Source: Listeria grandensis FSL F6-0971 (GTDB lineage Bacteria > Bacillota > Bacilli > Lactobacillales > Listeriaceae). Taken from it: DNA of 64,000 nt. The translations under genes were made by a program, and so were the position numbers. How positions within the stretch are numbered: the first letter of the stretch is position 1; each line of letters begins with the position of its first letter. Positions 9,601-18,520 of the stretch are shown here, in pieces. The stretch is from assembly GCF_000525835.1 (NCBI RefSeq), contig NZ_AODD01000002.1, positions 434,001-498,000 of the forward strand, written 5' to 3'. The notes beneath the pieces were generated by a model, which made no database searches, was not told where the DNA came from, and saw only the letters and a program-made list of their open reading frames with translations.

Positions 9601-9613
9601 GCATTACTATTTA

Positions 9614-12214
9614 TTAAACACCTTTATAAGCATTCATATAAACTTCCTTCAACTCAGAAACGAGCGGTTGAACTGGGTTAGCAGTCGTACATTGATCCAT
9701 AAACGCACGATCAGCAAGTGTATCAACCACTGCGTCAAATGCTTTCTTATCAATGTTTTGACCTTTCAAGCTCATGTCGATTCCGCAATCTTTACCAAGG
9801 CTGATAATCGCATCAACTAGTGATTTCACCCCTTCTTCTGTTGTAGAAGCTGGAAGTCCGAGCACGCGAGCGATTTGTGCGTAATCTTGGTCTGCACGAT
9901 AAGACTCGTATCTTGGGAACAACGCATGTTTTCTAGGTTTTGTTGCATTGTAACGTATAACGTGTGGCATAAGGATAGCATTGGCACGGCCATGAGGAAT
10001 GTGGAATTCAGGTCCGATTTTGTGTGCTAAACTATGGTTAATTCCTAGGAAAGCATTGGCAAAAGCCATACCAGCCATAGCGGAAGCGTTATGCATTTTT
10101 TCGCGAGCATCTTCGTCTGCGTCAAGAACGGAAGCACGTAATGATTCGAATACCATTTCGATAGCACGTAGAGATAATCCACGTGTATAATCGCTCGCCA
10201 TAACAGATACGTAAGACTCAATCGCATGTGTTAATACGTCCATACCTGTATCAGCAGTGATGTGAGCTGGAACAGTCATAACGTATTGTGCATCGACAAT
10301 TGCTACGTCCGGAGTCAACTCGTAATCTGCAAGTGGGTATTTAATGTTATTTTCTTTATCTGTAATTACCGCAAAAGGAGTAACCTCAGATCCTGTACCA
10401 GATGTAGTAGGGATGGCGACGAATTGCGCTTTTTCACCAAGTTTAGGATATTTGAACGTACGTTTGCGAATATCTAAGAATTTTTGTTTCAAGCCGAAGA
10501 ATGAAGCTTCTGGGTGTTCATAGAATAACCACATTCCTTTGGCAGCATCCATTGCGGAACCACCACCAAGTGCGATAATGCAATCTGGTTTGAAGTCTTT
10601 CATTAATTCTGCACCTTTGTAAACGGTAACGTCAGATGGATCTGGTTCTACGTCTGCGAATACTTGATAAGAAACGTCATTACCACGTTTTTTCAAGTGT
10701 TCGATAACAACGTCAACGTATTTGAATTGAACCATTCCTGGGTCAGTTACGATGAATACGCGTTCGATGTTAGGCATTTTTTGTAGATATTGTGTGGAAT
10801 ATTTTTCAAAGAATACTTTTGGTGGCAGTTTGAACCATTGCATATTATTTCTCCGTTCTGCGATACGTTTCACGTTTAAAAGGTTTGTTGCGCTAACGTT
10901 TTGTGATACAGAGTTTTTACCATAAGATCCGCAACCAAGTGTTAGGGAAGGAATGAAGCCATTGTAAAGGTCGCCGATTCCGCCTTGAGCAGATGGGGCG
11001 TTTACAATGATACGACATGCTTTCATGCGTAGGCCGAATGCAAGTTGTGCTTCGCGATCTGTAGAATGAATAACTGCTGAATGACCGAGACCACCGTATA
11101 CGAGCATTTCTTCACAACGATCGAAGGCTTGTGCTTGGTCTTTTGCTTCAATGAAAGCTAGGACGGGGCTTAGTTTTTCATGAGATAGTGGGTAATCATC
11201 ACCCACACCTTTAATTTCAGCTACTAGCATTTTTGTATCTTCTGGAACCTTGAAACCAGCTGCGTTTGCGATCCAAGCAGGGGATTTACCGACTACATTT
11301 GGATTTAACGCGTGTGTTTCAGGATTGATGACATAGCTTTCTAGTTTTTTGAACTCAGCGCCTTTAACGAAGTAGCATTTGTTCGCTTCCATTTCGTCTT
11401 TTACGGCTTTTGCCACTTCTTTGTCGACTATTACCGCTTGTTCAGAAGCACAAATCATACCGTGGTCAAACGTTTTAGATAGGATTAAGTCGTTCACTGC
11501 GCGTTTGATTTTCGCTGTTTTGTCGATGTAAGCTGGAACGTTACCAGGACCAACGCCAAGTGCAGGTTTACCAGTAGAGTACGCTGATTTAACCATGGCC
11601 GCACCACCTGTAGCGAGAACGAGCGCTACATCTTTATGGTTCATCAATTGTTTGGTTGCTTCTAAAGATGGTTTTTCTACCCATTGAATACAATGTTCGG
11701 GAGCGCCTGCCGCAACTGCTGCTTCATATACGACACGAGCCGCTTCAGAAGAACATTTTTGAGCGCTTGGATGGAAGGCGAAAATAATTGGGTTACGTGT
11801 TTTGATTGCAATGATCGCTTTGAAAAGTGTCGTAGAAGTGGGGTTTGTAACAGGTGTTACCCCAGCAATAACGCCGACTGGTTCTGCGATTTCAACCACG
11901 CCGGTTTGCTTATCTTCATGAATAATACCGACTGTTTTGTCTGCTTTGATGTTATTCCAAATATATTCTGTTGCGAAAATGTTCTTAATACATTTATCTT
12001 CGTAGATTCCGCGACCTGTTTCTTCAATCGCTAGTTTGGCAAGTGGCATATGTTGGTCAAGACCAGCTAAGGCCATCGCATGCACGATGTTATCTATTTT
12101 CTCTTGATCAAAATCGGCGAACGCTTTTAGTGCGCTTTGTCCGTTACTTGCTAATGTATCGATTACTTTTTGAACTTCTACTACTTCATTAATAGCTTTT
12201 TCTTTCATTGCCAT
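9614..12214 (-). CDS. adhE: Bifunctional acetaldehyde-CoA / alcohol dehydrogenase (Lap in Listeria)
   Basis: Fermentative enzyme that reduces acetyl-CoA to acetaldehyde and then ethanol, regenerating NAD+ when oxygen is limiting; it assembles into filaments called spirosomes. In Listeria the same protein is known as Listeria adhesion protein, exposed at the surface without a signal peptide. The N-terminal aldehyde dehydrogenase half carries catalytic Cys255 (MICASEQ); the C-terminal half is an iron-type alcohol dehydrogenase with GGGSAMDAAKG and the histidines of NHSLAHKIG and HGRANAILMPH. The start chosen is the ATG at 12214, giving 866 residues, the length known for Lap; an upstream TTG at 12229 would overlap the ribosome site GGAGGG. 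It is monocistronic, with redox control suggested by the Rex-like boxes upstream. Confidence 0.97.
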   Translation of the reverse strand: MAMKEKAINEVVEVQKVIDTLASNGQSALKAFADFDQEKIDNIVHAMALAGLDQHMPLAKLAIEETGRGIYEDKCIKNIFATEYIWNNIKADKTVGIIHEDKQTGVVEIAEPVGVIAGVTPVTNPTSTTLFKAIIAIKTRNPIIFAFHPSAQKCSSEAARVVYEAAVAAGAPEHCIQWVEKPSLEATKQLMNHKDVALVLATGGAAMVKSAYSTGKPALGVGPGNVPAYIDKTAKIKRAVNDLILSKTFDHGMICASEQAVIVDKEVAKAVKDEMEANKCYFVKGAEFKKLESYVINPETHALNPNVVGKSPAWIANAAGFKVPEDTKMLVAEIKGVGDDYPLSHEKLSPVLAFIEAKDQAQAFDRCEEMLVYGGLGHSAVIHSTDREAQLAFGLRMKACRIIVNAPSAQGGIGDLYNGFIPSLTLGCGSYGKNSVSQNVSATNLLNVKRIAERRNNMQWFKLPPKVFFEKYSTQYLQKMPNIERVFIVTDPGMVQFKYVDVVIEHLKKRGNDVSYQVFADVEPDPSDVTVYKGAELMKDFKPDCIIALGGGSAMDAAKGMWLFYEHPEASFFGLKQKFLDIRKRTFKYPKLGEKAQFVAIPTTSGTGSEVTPFAVITDKENNIKYPLADYELTPDVAIVDAQYVMTVPAHITADTGMDVLTHAIESYVSVMASDYTRGLSLRAIEMVFESLRASVLDADEDAREKMHNASAMAGMAFANAFLGINHSLAHKIGPEFHIPHGRANAILMPHVIRYNATKPRKHALFPRYESYRADQDYAQIARVLGLPASTTEEGVKSLVDAIISLGKDCGIDMSLKGQNIDKKAFDAVVDTLADRAFMDQCTTANPVQPLVSELKEVYMNAYKGV

Positions 12215-12236
12215 TTGTGAACCCTCCAATGATATT

Positions 12237-12273
12237 GGGACATTTAATGTCCTATCGTGACATTAAATGTCCC
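12237..12273 (-). promoter_or_regulatory. Perfect 15-bp hairpin in the adhE leader, next to the ribosome site
   Basis: GGGACATTTAATGTC (12237-12251) and GACATTAAATGTCCC (12259-12273) form a perfect inverted repeat with a seven-base loop; each arm is itself nearly palindromic. In the adhE mRNA it ends nine bases before GGAGGG. It could stabilise the mRNA, be an RNase III site, or bind a protein as DNA. Confidence 0.7.
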
Positions 12274-12339
12274 TATTATTCCAAAAAAATTGCGACGGTC
12301 GACTCGCCGTCATCTTTCTGGATTTCTTATTTACAAAGT

Positions 12340-12357
12340 AAGTGTAACACTTCACAA
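12340..12357 (-). promoter_or_regulatory. Rex-like box overlapping the adhE -10
   Basis: AAGTGTAACACTTCACAA read on the plus strand matches the Rex consensus TTGTGAA-N4-TTCACAA perfectly in one half and partly in the other. It overlaps the -10 and the spacer of the promoter, so a bound NADH-sensing repressor would block transcription. Confidence 0.6.
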
Positions 12358-12369
12358 GATCTTTGTCCA
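12341..12369 (-). promoter_or_regulatory. adhE promoter
   Basis: On the minus strand TGGACA (12364-12369) and TACACT (12341-12346) are separated by exactly 17 bases. Start of transcription near 12334 would give a 5' leader of about 120 bases. Confidence 0.7.
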
Positions 12370-12376
12370 TAGTTTA

Positions 12377-12394
12377 TTGTGAATATATTCACTT
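12377..12394 (-). promoter_or_regulatory. Rex-like box upstream of the adhE -35
   Basis: TTGTGAATATATTCACTT matches 16 of 18 positions of the palindromic Rex consensus. It lies seven bases upstream of the -35 and 37 bases from the second box, about three and a half helical turns. Confidence 0.7.
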
Positions 12395-13250
12395 AGTTTC
12401 GTAAATGGTGAAATAGCCCCTCATTAAAAAGAGAGTAGTGATCCAATGGACTTAGGTAAAATGAAGAAGAAAGGAGTGTTCCTATACTAGCTTGTTAGCA
12501 ATCTAACGGAAATTTAATAGGATGAACTAAGGAAATCTATGCTATTTGTAGCATACTTATCTGGAAATAGCGATATAGCAAAGACAAAAGGGTGTTATAT
12601 AACGATATATGGTCTTTTTCGCTACCTCGACGTCGGTTGATTTTTAGTGGTAATGGGAATTTATACGGAAAATATTTGGAAGGCTTGCGGTATTTATAAC
12701 TGCATTTCAAATTCCGACTTTCCCAAATGTGTGGACTTATTTTTTACGTTTTGGTCTGTCAATTCTGTTTTTATTCCTTAAACATAACTATTTCTAACTT
12801 TAAATTGTGGTCAAAGGCATTGTTTCGCGTTCTTTCCCCTCATTAGGAAAACCCGCAGGCTTTAATCAGCGGATCTGCATAAGATGGTTCAATCTTATAC
12901 TAGACATGTGTGTTACTACAATGCTCGGTTGCTGATAGTAATGCAAACTTGGCGAGTCGTTGATTCGTGGTAGTTGTCGTTAATATCCATGATAAGCTAC
13001 TTTTGCGTATTCTGCATGATTCATTTGGTCAGTATAGAAAGACAAATAATCTTCATCCAAAGTGACTATATTAAGGCCTCCTAATTTTGAAATGGGTCTC
13101 TCGTTAATTCTATATTTTTCCTCTAGTCTTGCATCCCCCTGATGGAATCGTTTTACCAGACATTCTGCTCATCTTTTTTACAATAATTTGATTTCACCAC
13201 AAACTAATGCTACCATTGATGTGCATAAAATAACCAAAGGAAGAGGGGAA
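12395..13250. other. Long intergenic region with decayed minus-strand coding fragments
   Basis: More than 800 bases with no intact gene, where the conserved block ends and the surface-protein island begins. Besides the fragment listed at 12981-13168, a minus-strand stretch at 12843-12899 reads YKIEPSYADPLIKACGFS before a stop and looks like the tail of another lost gene. The rest, 12420-12840, is AT-rich and no RNA gene or repeat was recognised. Confidence 0.5.
12981..13168 (-). pseudogene. Fragment of an unknown protein, about 62 codons, no start
   Basis: The minus strand is open from a stop at 13169-13171 to a stop at 12981-12983 and reads like real protein, including RINERPISKLGGLNIVTLDE and TDQMNHAEYAKVAYHGY. 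There is no ATG or ribosome site, so only a C-terminal piece survives. The family was not recognised. Codon use and amino-acid mix look coding, unlike flanking bases. It may be a remnant of a gene displaced when the surface-protein island formed. Confidence 0.4.
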
Positions 13251-16200
13251 ATGATGAATAGAAAAAGAAAAATATTTCAATGTTCGGGAACTTTATTATT
13301 AATCATGGCAATATTACTCTTTGTCTCGCCTAGTAATACAAATGCAACAATCACACCAGAAGAAGCCGCTTCAGCGTTTGAAGGGATCAACTTAGGGCCA
13401 AGGGCGGCCGCTATGAATATAATGATAGCGGAACCAACTTTACAAAGCCCTGAAAAAGTAACAAGAAACCCTGAGAGGATAGCCGGTCCAAAAGTGGAAC
13501 TAACTTCCGGACTACCTTCATCACAAATGGGTGCTAAAATTCTGAAAGCCTATGATCCACTGCGTACCGATAAACCAGATCAAATGGACCCGAAAATACA
13601 GACAGAATTGGAAGTAGCTGGGTTGATAGATGACAGCGGAAATTTTGACTGGAAGGCGTTTGACAAACTTCCAACGATAGATGGAAGTACTTCTACTAAA
13701 ACATCTCAGAATATTTTACAGAATGACGACAGTACAGTGATTGATGACACTACAATTGAGCCATACAAGTATTCAGCTCAACTGCTACTCAATTACGATG
13801 GCATTATGTACCGAGCGTCAGCATTTTCTATAGGTCACTCCGCTTTCATGACCAATGCGCATGCTGTATTTAAAAATAACGAGTTCCCTACTAGTTGCAC
13901 TGTTATTCCAGCAAGGAACAATGCTTCTAATCCATTCGGAATGAGTGAGGTAAGGAATATCGTGTTAAGTCCGATGTATAATCAAACGGGCATTCTGGGG
14001 GAACATGATTGGGCGATAATCGAAACAGCGGATGACCTGTCTGCATCCGTAGGTTACCCCGCTATTTTTCATCCACCAACGGATAATGTTACAGACCTAC
14101 CCATTGCAATATATGGATATCCAGCTTCTATCGATGGTGTAGAAAATAATCAGATGTTCCAATCAATCGGTAAAATACTAGGAGAAAGTCCGTCCAAATT
14201 GCTGTTTAATCACACGGCATTTTCCTCTCCAGGATATAGTGGAAGTCCTATCTATGTTACTAACGGGACTTCCACTCCAGCCTTAGTAGGCATTAATACC
14301 GGTACAGCAGCTAATAACCTATTTGCTGGACGCCGGATTGATGCGGAACTAGTAAAAATAATCGAATGGTATCGAGACGGTACTCGAAAAATAAAAGAAG
14401 TTTTCAAAGATGAAAATTTAGCAAAATCCGTGGCACAAGCCATGAATCTTACGGTTGATACGGAAGTAACAAGGGAACAGTTAGCAAATTTTCGAGGTAA
14501 CCAACCAGGTAATCTATTCACTGCAAGCAACCAGAACATAACAGATCTCAACGGAATGGAGTATTTAAGAGGGATAGAAGCATTAGAACTGGATAGAAAC
14601 AGTATCCTCGAGCTTTACCCTCTGGCTCATTTGAAAGGCCTGACACGTTTAAGTCTAAAAAACAATGCCATCAGAAATCTGGATTGGCTCCAAGCTTTGG
14701 ATCAGTTAAAGGACCTATCACTGGACGGTAATGATACGCTAGATGAAGAGGCGCTAAATCTCCAGCCACTGAAAAAATTGAAAGCATTAACAACGCTAAG
14801 CCTGAATAGTCAAGTCAGTGAAGAGGAATATATGGATATCAGTCCGTTAAAGGATTGTAGCAAGTTAGAATCCTTATTTTTGGATCACAATGAAATCGAA
14901 GACCTTAGCCCCCTAAAAGATTTGAAACAATTAAAACAGCTAAGTTTGGATAATAATAACGATATCCATGATATCAGTCCGTTGAAGGATTGTAGCGAGT
15001 TAGAATCTTTATTTTTGAATCACAATGAAATCGAAGACCTTAGTCCTCTAAAAGATTTGAAACAATTAAAACAGCTACGTTTAGATGAGAACCATATCCG
15101 TGATCTTAGTCCTCTGAAGAACATGATTAATTCGAATAATAACCTAGATTACACGGCGAAAAATCAAGTGGTCAAGTTGCCAAAGGGCATAGTAGGGGTT
15201 GCCACTGAAGTTAAGCTACTTGATCGGAATAGTATCACTCCACAAACAACCATAAAAAAAGAAGACGGCATCTATAGAGATAACCAACTAATCTGGTTCA
15301 AGCCTGGTAAGTGGGTGATGCCATGGATATCGAGTGATAACCGCTTTTCTGGAAACGTTCACCAAATTGTAGATCTATTAAAGGCATCCGGTGAATTTAT
15401 TATTAGACCCGATAGTAATCCTGATGACGCTGTAACATTACAAAAAGACGAACTGAAAGGAAATGTGACTACGGATAAATATTACGGTACGAATTTTCAG
15501 CGATGGCGTCTGGATTATAACGCAGAGAAAAATGCTTACAGAATATTCAATGTTCAAAATCCTAATTTAGTGATGGCCTGGGATAGTAGTGTGCAGGGCA
15601 GCCTGAATGTGATGGTATATCCAGATAAAGACACCGGTGACGATGGTTGGTGGAAAATAGATATAGGGGCAGATAACTCTTGTACACTGACAAATCTAAA
15701 AAATAATGATCCCGCGAATAAGAATTATGTGCTGGATTTAGAGGGGAGCAATGTACAGGTATATCCACCAAACAATTCCGTGGCGCAAAAATGGACATTA
15801 GAATTCATCAATGAGCACCCCCTCGAAGATGGCGAATATACTTTGAGCACAGGTAGTAATTCCTTTTTTGTCGCTGATGTAAATAAAGTAGAACCCTACG
15901 GTAATGTCAATGTATGGAACTATCATGGGGGTGCGAATCAAAAGTGGAAGTTGGTATATCACCCCGAATACAATAATACGTATAGGATACACAGCGTGCA
16001 AGATCCCAATTATATATTAGTAAACAATAATCAAGATGTTCAAGTGTATGAAGCGGAACGAACAGGGGATGTTGGTTATTGGAAAATAGACAACAGCTCC
16101 GGTAAATATATACTGAGGAATCTTGCGGAACCAAATATGGCCCTTGATTTTCATCGAGGACTCCCAGAAAATGGAGCAGACATCACTGTACAGCCTTCCC

Positions 16201-17687
16201 ACGGAGGGGACGCTCAAAAATGGGAGATACATCCGATTATCAGCAATCCAATTGCAGATGGTTCGTATTCCATAAGAAGCAATCTGGATGAAACGAAAGC
16301 GGCAAATAGGGAAGCGACAGACAACGTTGATATCATGAATTATATTGGTTCCGACGATCAGCTTTGGCGTTTCGAATTTGTTGCAGCATTAGCCGCGTAC
16401 AGAATATATATAGCCAACGACAAATTAAATATGGATAGAGCATCACGCGTGGGGATAGATACTAACAAAGTGATGGCTTGGGATAGTGCACATGCCGACA
16501 ATGTTATCGTGGAAGACGCTGAAAAAACAGGGATGGAAGGTTATTGGAAAATAGAGAAATACATCGATAGGTACCTCTTGTGGAATCTGAAAGATCCGAG
16601 TAAAGCATTGACAGTATATAACGAAGACCCAACGAATGGCACCAATCTTCAGGTATATCATTCCGACAACATACTAAATGCGCAACTTTGGAGTCTGGAA
16701 CCAGAAAAGATAGTTAGACCAGAGGATCCGAGAAATCTAAGAGCAACGAACGTCACACATAACGAGATTTCGTTGGCATGGGACGCATCGGAGGAAAATT
16801 CCAATGTGGCTCACCACATCATTAAACGAGGAGGAGAAGAAGTAGGAAGAAAAGATGGTGAAACATTGACATTTACTCATCTTGAACTGGATCATAGTAC
16901 AGATTATACCTACACGGTAAGTGCACATGACAAAGCTGGAAATCAGCTTGGATCAAGTGATCGAATCACAGTATCCACGTTAGAATCTCCCGACCTGGAG
17001 AGAAAAATCAGTGATTTTTTCCCAGACAAAAATTTAGCAAAAGCAGTCGCACTTAAATTAACTGGTGATTCAAATATTGATGTGCCTATAACAACGGAGG
17101 AATTGGAGAATTTAACTGACTTAACCGCTACAAATGCGGATATTTCAAATTTAAAGGGGCTTGAATTCACTGTTAACCTTGAGAAGCTTAATGTTGACAA
17201 TAACCGCATTGATACAGATGGAATGATGCCAATTACTTCTCTGCGGAAATTAGAATACCTTGATATTAGAGCTAACAGAATTCTTAATCACCAACCACTT
17301 GGTGATATGGCAGGAACAGCTCTTTCTGGCCCAGGGGCAATAAAAAGAATTAACGCCCACAACCAAGGGCTTGGTCGTTCATTGGATGCGACTAATGAAG
17401 CTGACCGAGAGTTACTAGGTCTCTCATTAAACCTTGATGAAAATGTACTTACAGCTAAAAATATTGTAAGGAGTAAAGACGGGCGTCTAGATTTTCTAAT
17501 TAATTCATCTGTAGCTCCAGGTGTCTTAATTAATGGGACTGGTTATACTTTTAGCTGGATAGATAGTGTTGCTGGTAAATTTAGAGTCGATGGTATACCT
17601 GAAAACATTCACACCTTAACAATTAGATCATCCTCAGGTCAAAAAAAAAATCGCTACAGGTTTTTCAATAACGATAACAAATCTTGA
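13251..17687 (+). CDS. Secreted trypsin-like protease fused to LRR, ricin-like, FN3 and internalin-type domains
   Basis: Large secreted multidomain protein, about 1478 residues. The start is ATG 13251 or 13254, after GGAAGAGGGG; the longer frame from 13188 lacks a ribosome site. A signal peptide ends near residue 33. Residues 160-375 form a V8-like serine protease with triad His204 (TNAHAV), Asp253 (EHDWAII) and Ser330 (GYSGSP). An internalin-type cap (KEVFKDENLAKSVAQAM, about 383) leads into 22-residue LRRs to about 627, partly duplicated (ISPLKDCS twice). Residues 712-1152 hold three ricin-like beta-trefoil units with six QxW motifs. FN3 spans about 1157-1245, then a second internalin cap (FFPDKNLAKAVALKL) with short LRRs. 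There is no LPXTG anchor. Nine A at 17641-17649 probably hide a frameshift: eight would give KIATGFSITITNLDK and a stop at 17718. Domains are clear; target and role are unknown. Confidence 0.85.
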   Translation: MMNRKRKIFQCSGTLLLIMAILLFVSPSNTNATITPEEAASAFEGINLGPRAAAMNIMIAEPTLQSPEKVTRNPERIAGPKVELTSGLPSSQMGAKILKAYDPLRTDKPDQMDPKIQTELEVAGLIDDSGNFDWKAFDKLPTIDGSTSTKTSQNILQNDDSTVIDDTTIEPYKYSAQLLLNYDGIMYRASAFSIGHSAFMTNAHAVFKNNEFPTSCTVIPARNNASNPFGMSEVRNIVLSPMYNQTGILGEHDWAIIETADDLSASVGYPAIFHPPTDNVTDLPIAIYGYPASIDGVENNQMFQSIGKILGESPSKLLFNHTAFSSPGYSGSPIYVTNGTSTPALVGINTGTAANNLFAGRRIDAELVKIIEWYRDGTRKIKEVFKDENLAKSVAQAMNLTVDTEVTREQLANFRGNQPGNLFTASNQNITDLNGMEYLRGIEALELDRNSILELYPLAHLKGLTRLSLKNNAIRNLDWLQALDQLKDLSLDGNDTLDEEALNLQPLKKLKALTTLSLNSQVSEEEYMDISPLKDCSKLESLFLDHNEIEDLSPLKDLKQLKQLSLDNNNDIHDISPLKDCSELESLFLNHNEIEDLSPLKDLKQLKQLRLDENHIRDLSPLKNMINSNNNLDYTAKNQVVKLPKGIVGVATEVKLLDRNSITPQTTIKKEDGIYRDNQLIWFKPGKWVMPWISSDNRFSGNVHQIVDLLKASGEFIIRPDSNPDDAVTLQKDELKGNVTTDKYYGTNFQRWRLDYNAEKNAYRIFNVQNPNLVMAWDSSVQGSLNVMVYPDKDTGDDGWWKIDIGADNSCTLTNLKNNDPANKNYVLDLEGSNVQVYPPNNSVAQKWTLEFINEHPLEDGEYTLSTGSNSFFVADVNKVEPYGNVNVWNYHGGANQKWKLVYHPEYNNTYRIHSVQDPNYILVNNNQDVQVYEAERTGDVGYWKIDNSSGKYILRNLAEPNMALDFHRGLPENGADITVQPSHGGDAQKWEIHPIISNPIADGSYSIRSNLDETKAANREATDNVDIMNYIGSDDQLWRFEFVAALAAYRIYIANDKLNMDRASRVGIDTNKVMAWDSAHADNVIVEDAEKTGMEGYWKIEKYIDRYLLWNLKDPSKALTVYNEDPTNGTNLQVYHSDNILNAQLWSLEPEKIVRPEDPRNLRATNVTHNEISLAWDASEENSNVAHHIIKRGGEEVGRKDGETLTFTHLELDHSTDYTYTVSAHDKAGNQLGSSDRITVSTLESPDLERKISDFFPDKNLAKAVALKLTGDSNIDVPITTEELENLTDLTATNADISNLKGLEFTVNLEKLNVDNNRIDTDGMMPITSLRKLEYLDIRANRILNHQPLGDMAGTALSGPGAIKRINAHNQGLGRSLDATNEADRELLGLSLNLDENVLTAKNIVRSKDGRLDFLINSSVAPGVLINGTGYTFSWIDSVAGKFRVDGIPENIHTLTIRSSSGQKKNRYRFFNNDNKS

Positions 17688-17778
17688 TAAAATAGGTCTC
17701 AGAGTATCAACGGAATGAAATTTCCCATAGAAGAGGGGTACTGAGCGCGCAGTGGAAATTCGATAACGAACGATTCTC

Positions 17779-17819
17779 TAAAAGAGCCAAAAACAGTCGT
17801 TTTTGGCTCTTTTTTTTTT
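17779..17819 (+). terminator. Strong terminator after the protease-LRR gene
   Basis: AAAGAGCCAAAAAC pairs with GTTTTTGGCTCTTT across a four-base loop and is followed by a run of T. Confidence 0.95.
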
Positions 17820-18520
17820 GGTAATCGGCAGAATCACGATTTTTTTCACAGCATAGTATTAAATTAAAGGCAAGGTACTAAAAAATAAGCGCAGTTGCGA
17901 ATCTGTTGATGAAAGTCCGCGGCTGTCCCTAATTTTTGAGGTGGCTGGCGAGAAACAATGACGTTGACCATAATTTGAACTTAGAAATAGTTGTATGTAT
18001 CGTGTTGATGGGCATCGGGTAATATCCCTAAAAATAAGATGTTGCAGTTTATTTTTGAATATTGAATGAACAAAACCATCTAATCTCAAATTTTTCCGTT
18101 TTTTTCATTTATGTTCCTTGCATAATATATAGGCAACAGATATCATTTAGTAATGTAACATAAATATTTATGCCTTATCTGTTGAAATCCTACAAACGGA
18201 AAATATTAGGTGGCTACTTATACAACTTTTCTCTTTTGTACACAGCGTTGGAATTCGCAGCTCTTATCAACAGAAAACAGGCGATTCTAACGAGAAAAAT
18301 GAAGTGGAAAAATGGCAGATTGGAAACAACCAGGAAGCATTACATATTCAAGAAGGGATTATCAGAACAACCAGCTGGTAAGGTGCCGGCTGGTAGAAGA
18401 GATCGTTTTCATATCATTTGTAATTGATGTTTTGAAGGAATTTATAACAGTGGAGGTGGTGAAAATGTAATCTCAGTAGCTATTTAATTTTTGGGAATTT
18501 CATCAACAAAGGAGGCTTAA
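17820..18520. other. Intergenic region with one possible gene remnant
   Basis: No intact gene. From about 18240 to the stop at 18379-18381 the plus strand reads QKTGDSNEKNEVEKWQIG and then NNQEALHIQEGIIRTTSW, more protein-like than the longer competing frame that starts at 18170. It may be the tail of a lost gene. The other bases show no recognised feature; the ribosome site GGAGG of the next gene is at 18511-18515. Confidence 0.35.

Noticed and set aside
9371-9604. 77-codon minus-strand frame after adhE
   Set aside because: It runs across the adhE terminator, has no ribosome site and reads like random sequence.
13188-13250. N-terminal extension of the protease-LRR protein
   Set aside because: It puts 21 polar residues before the signal peptide and has no ribosome site; GGAAGAGGGG precedes ATG 13251/13254.
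17859-18089. 76-codon minus-strand frame behind the protease-LRR gene
   Set aside because: No ribosome site, Ser/Arg/Leu-rich shadow-like composition and no known motif.
18170-18427. 85-codon open frame before the first adhesin
   Set aside because: No ribosome site, odd composition, and a competing frame over 18240-18381 looks more protein-like.
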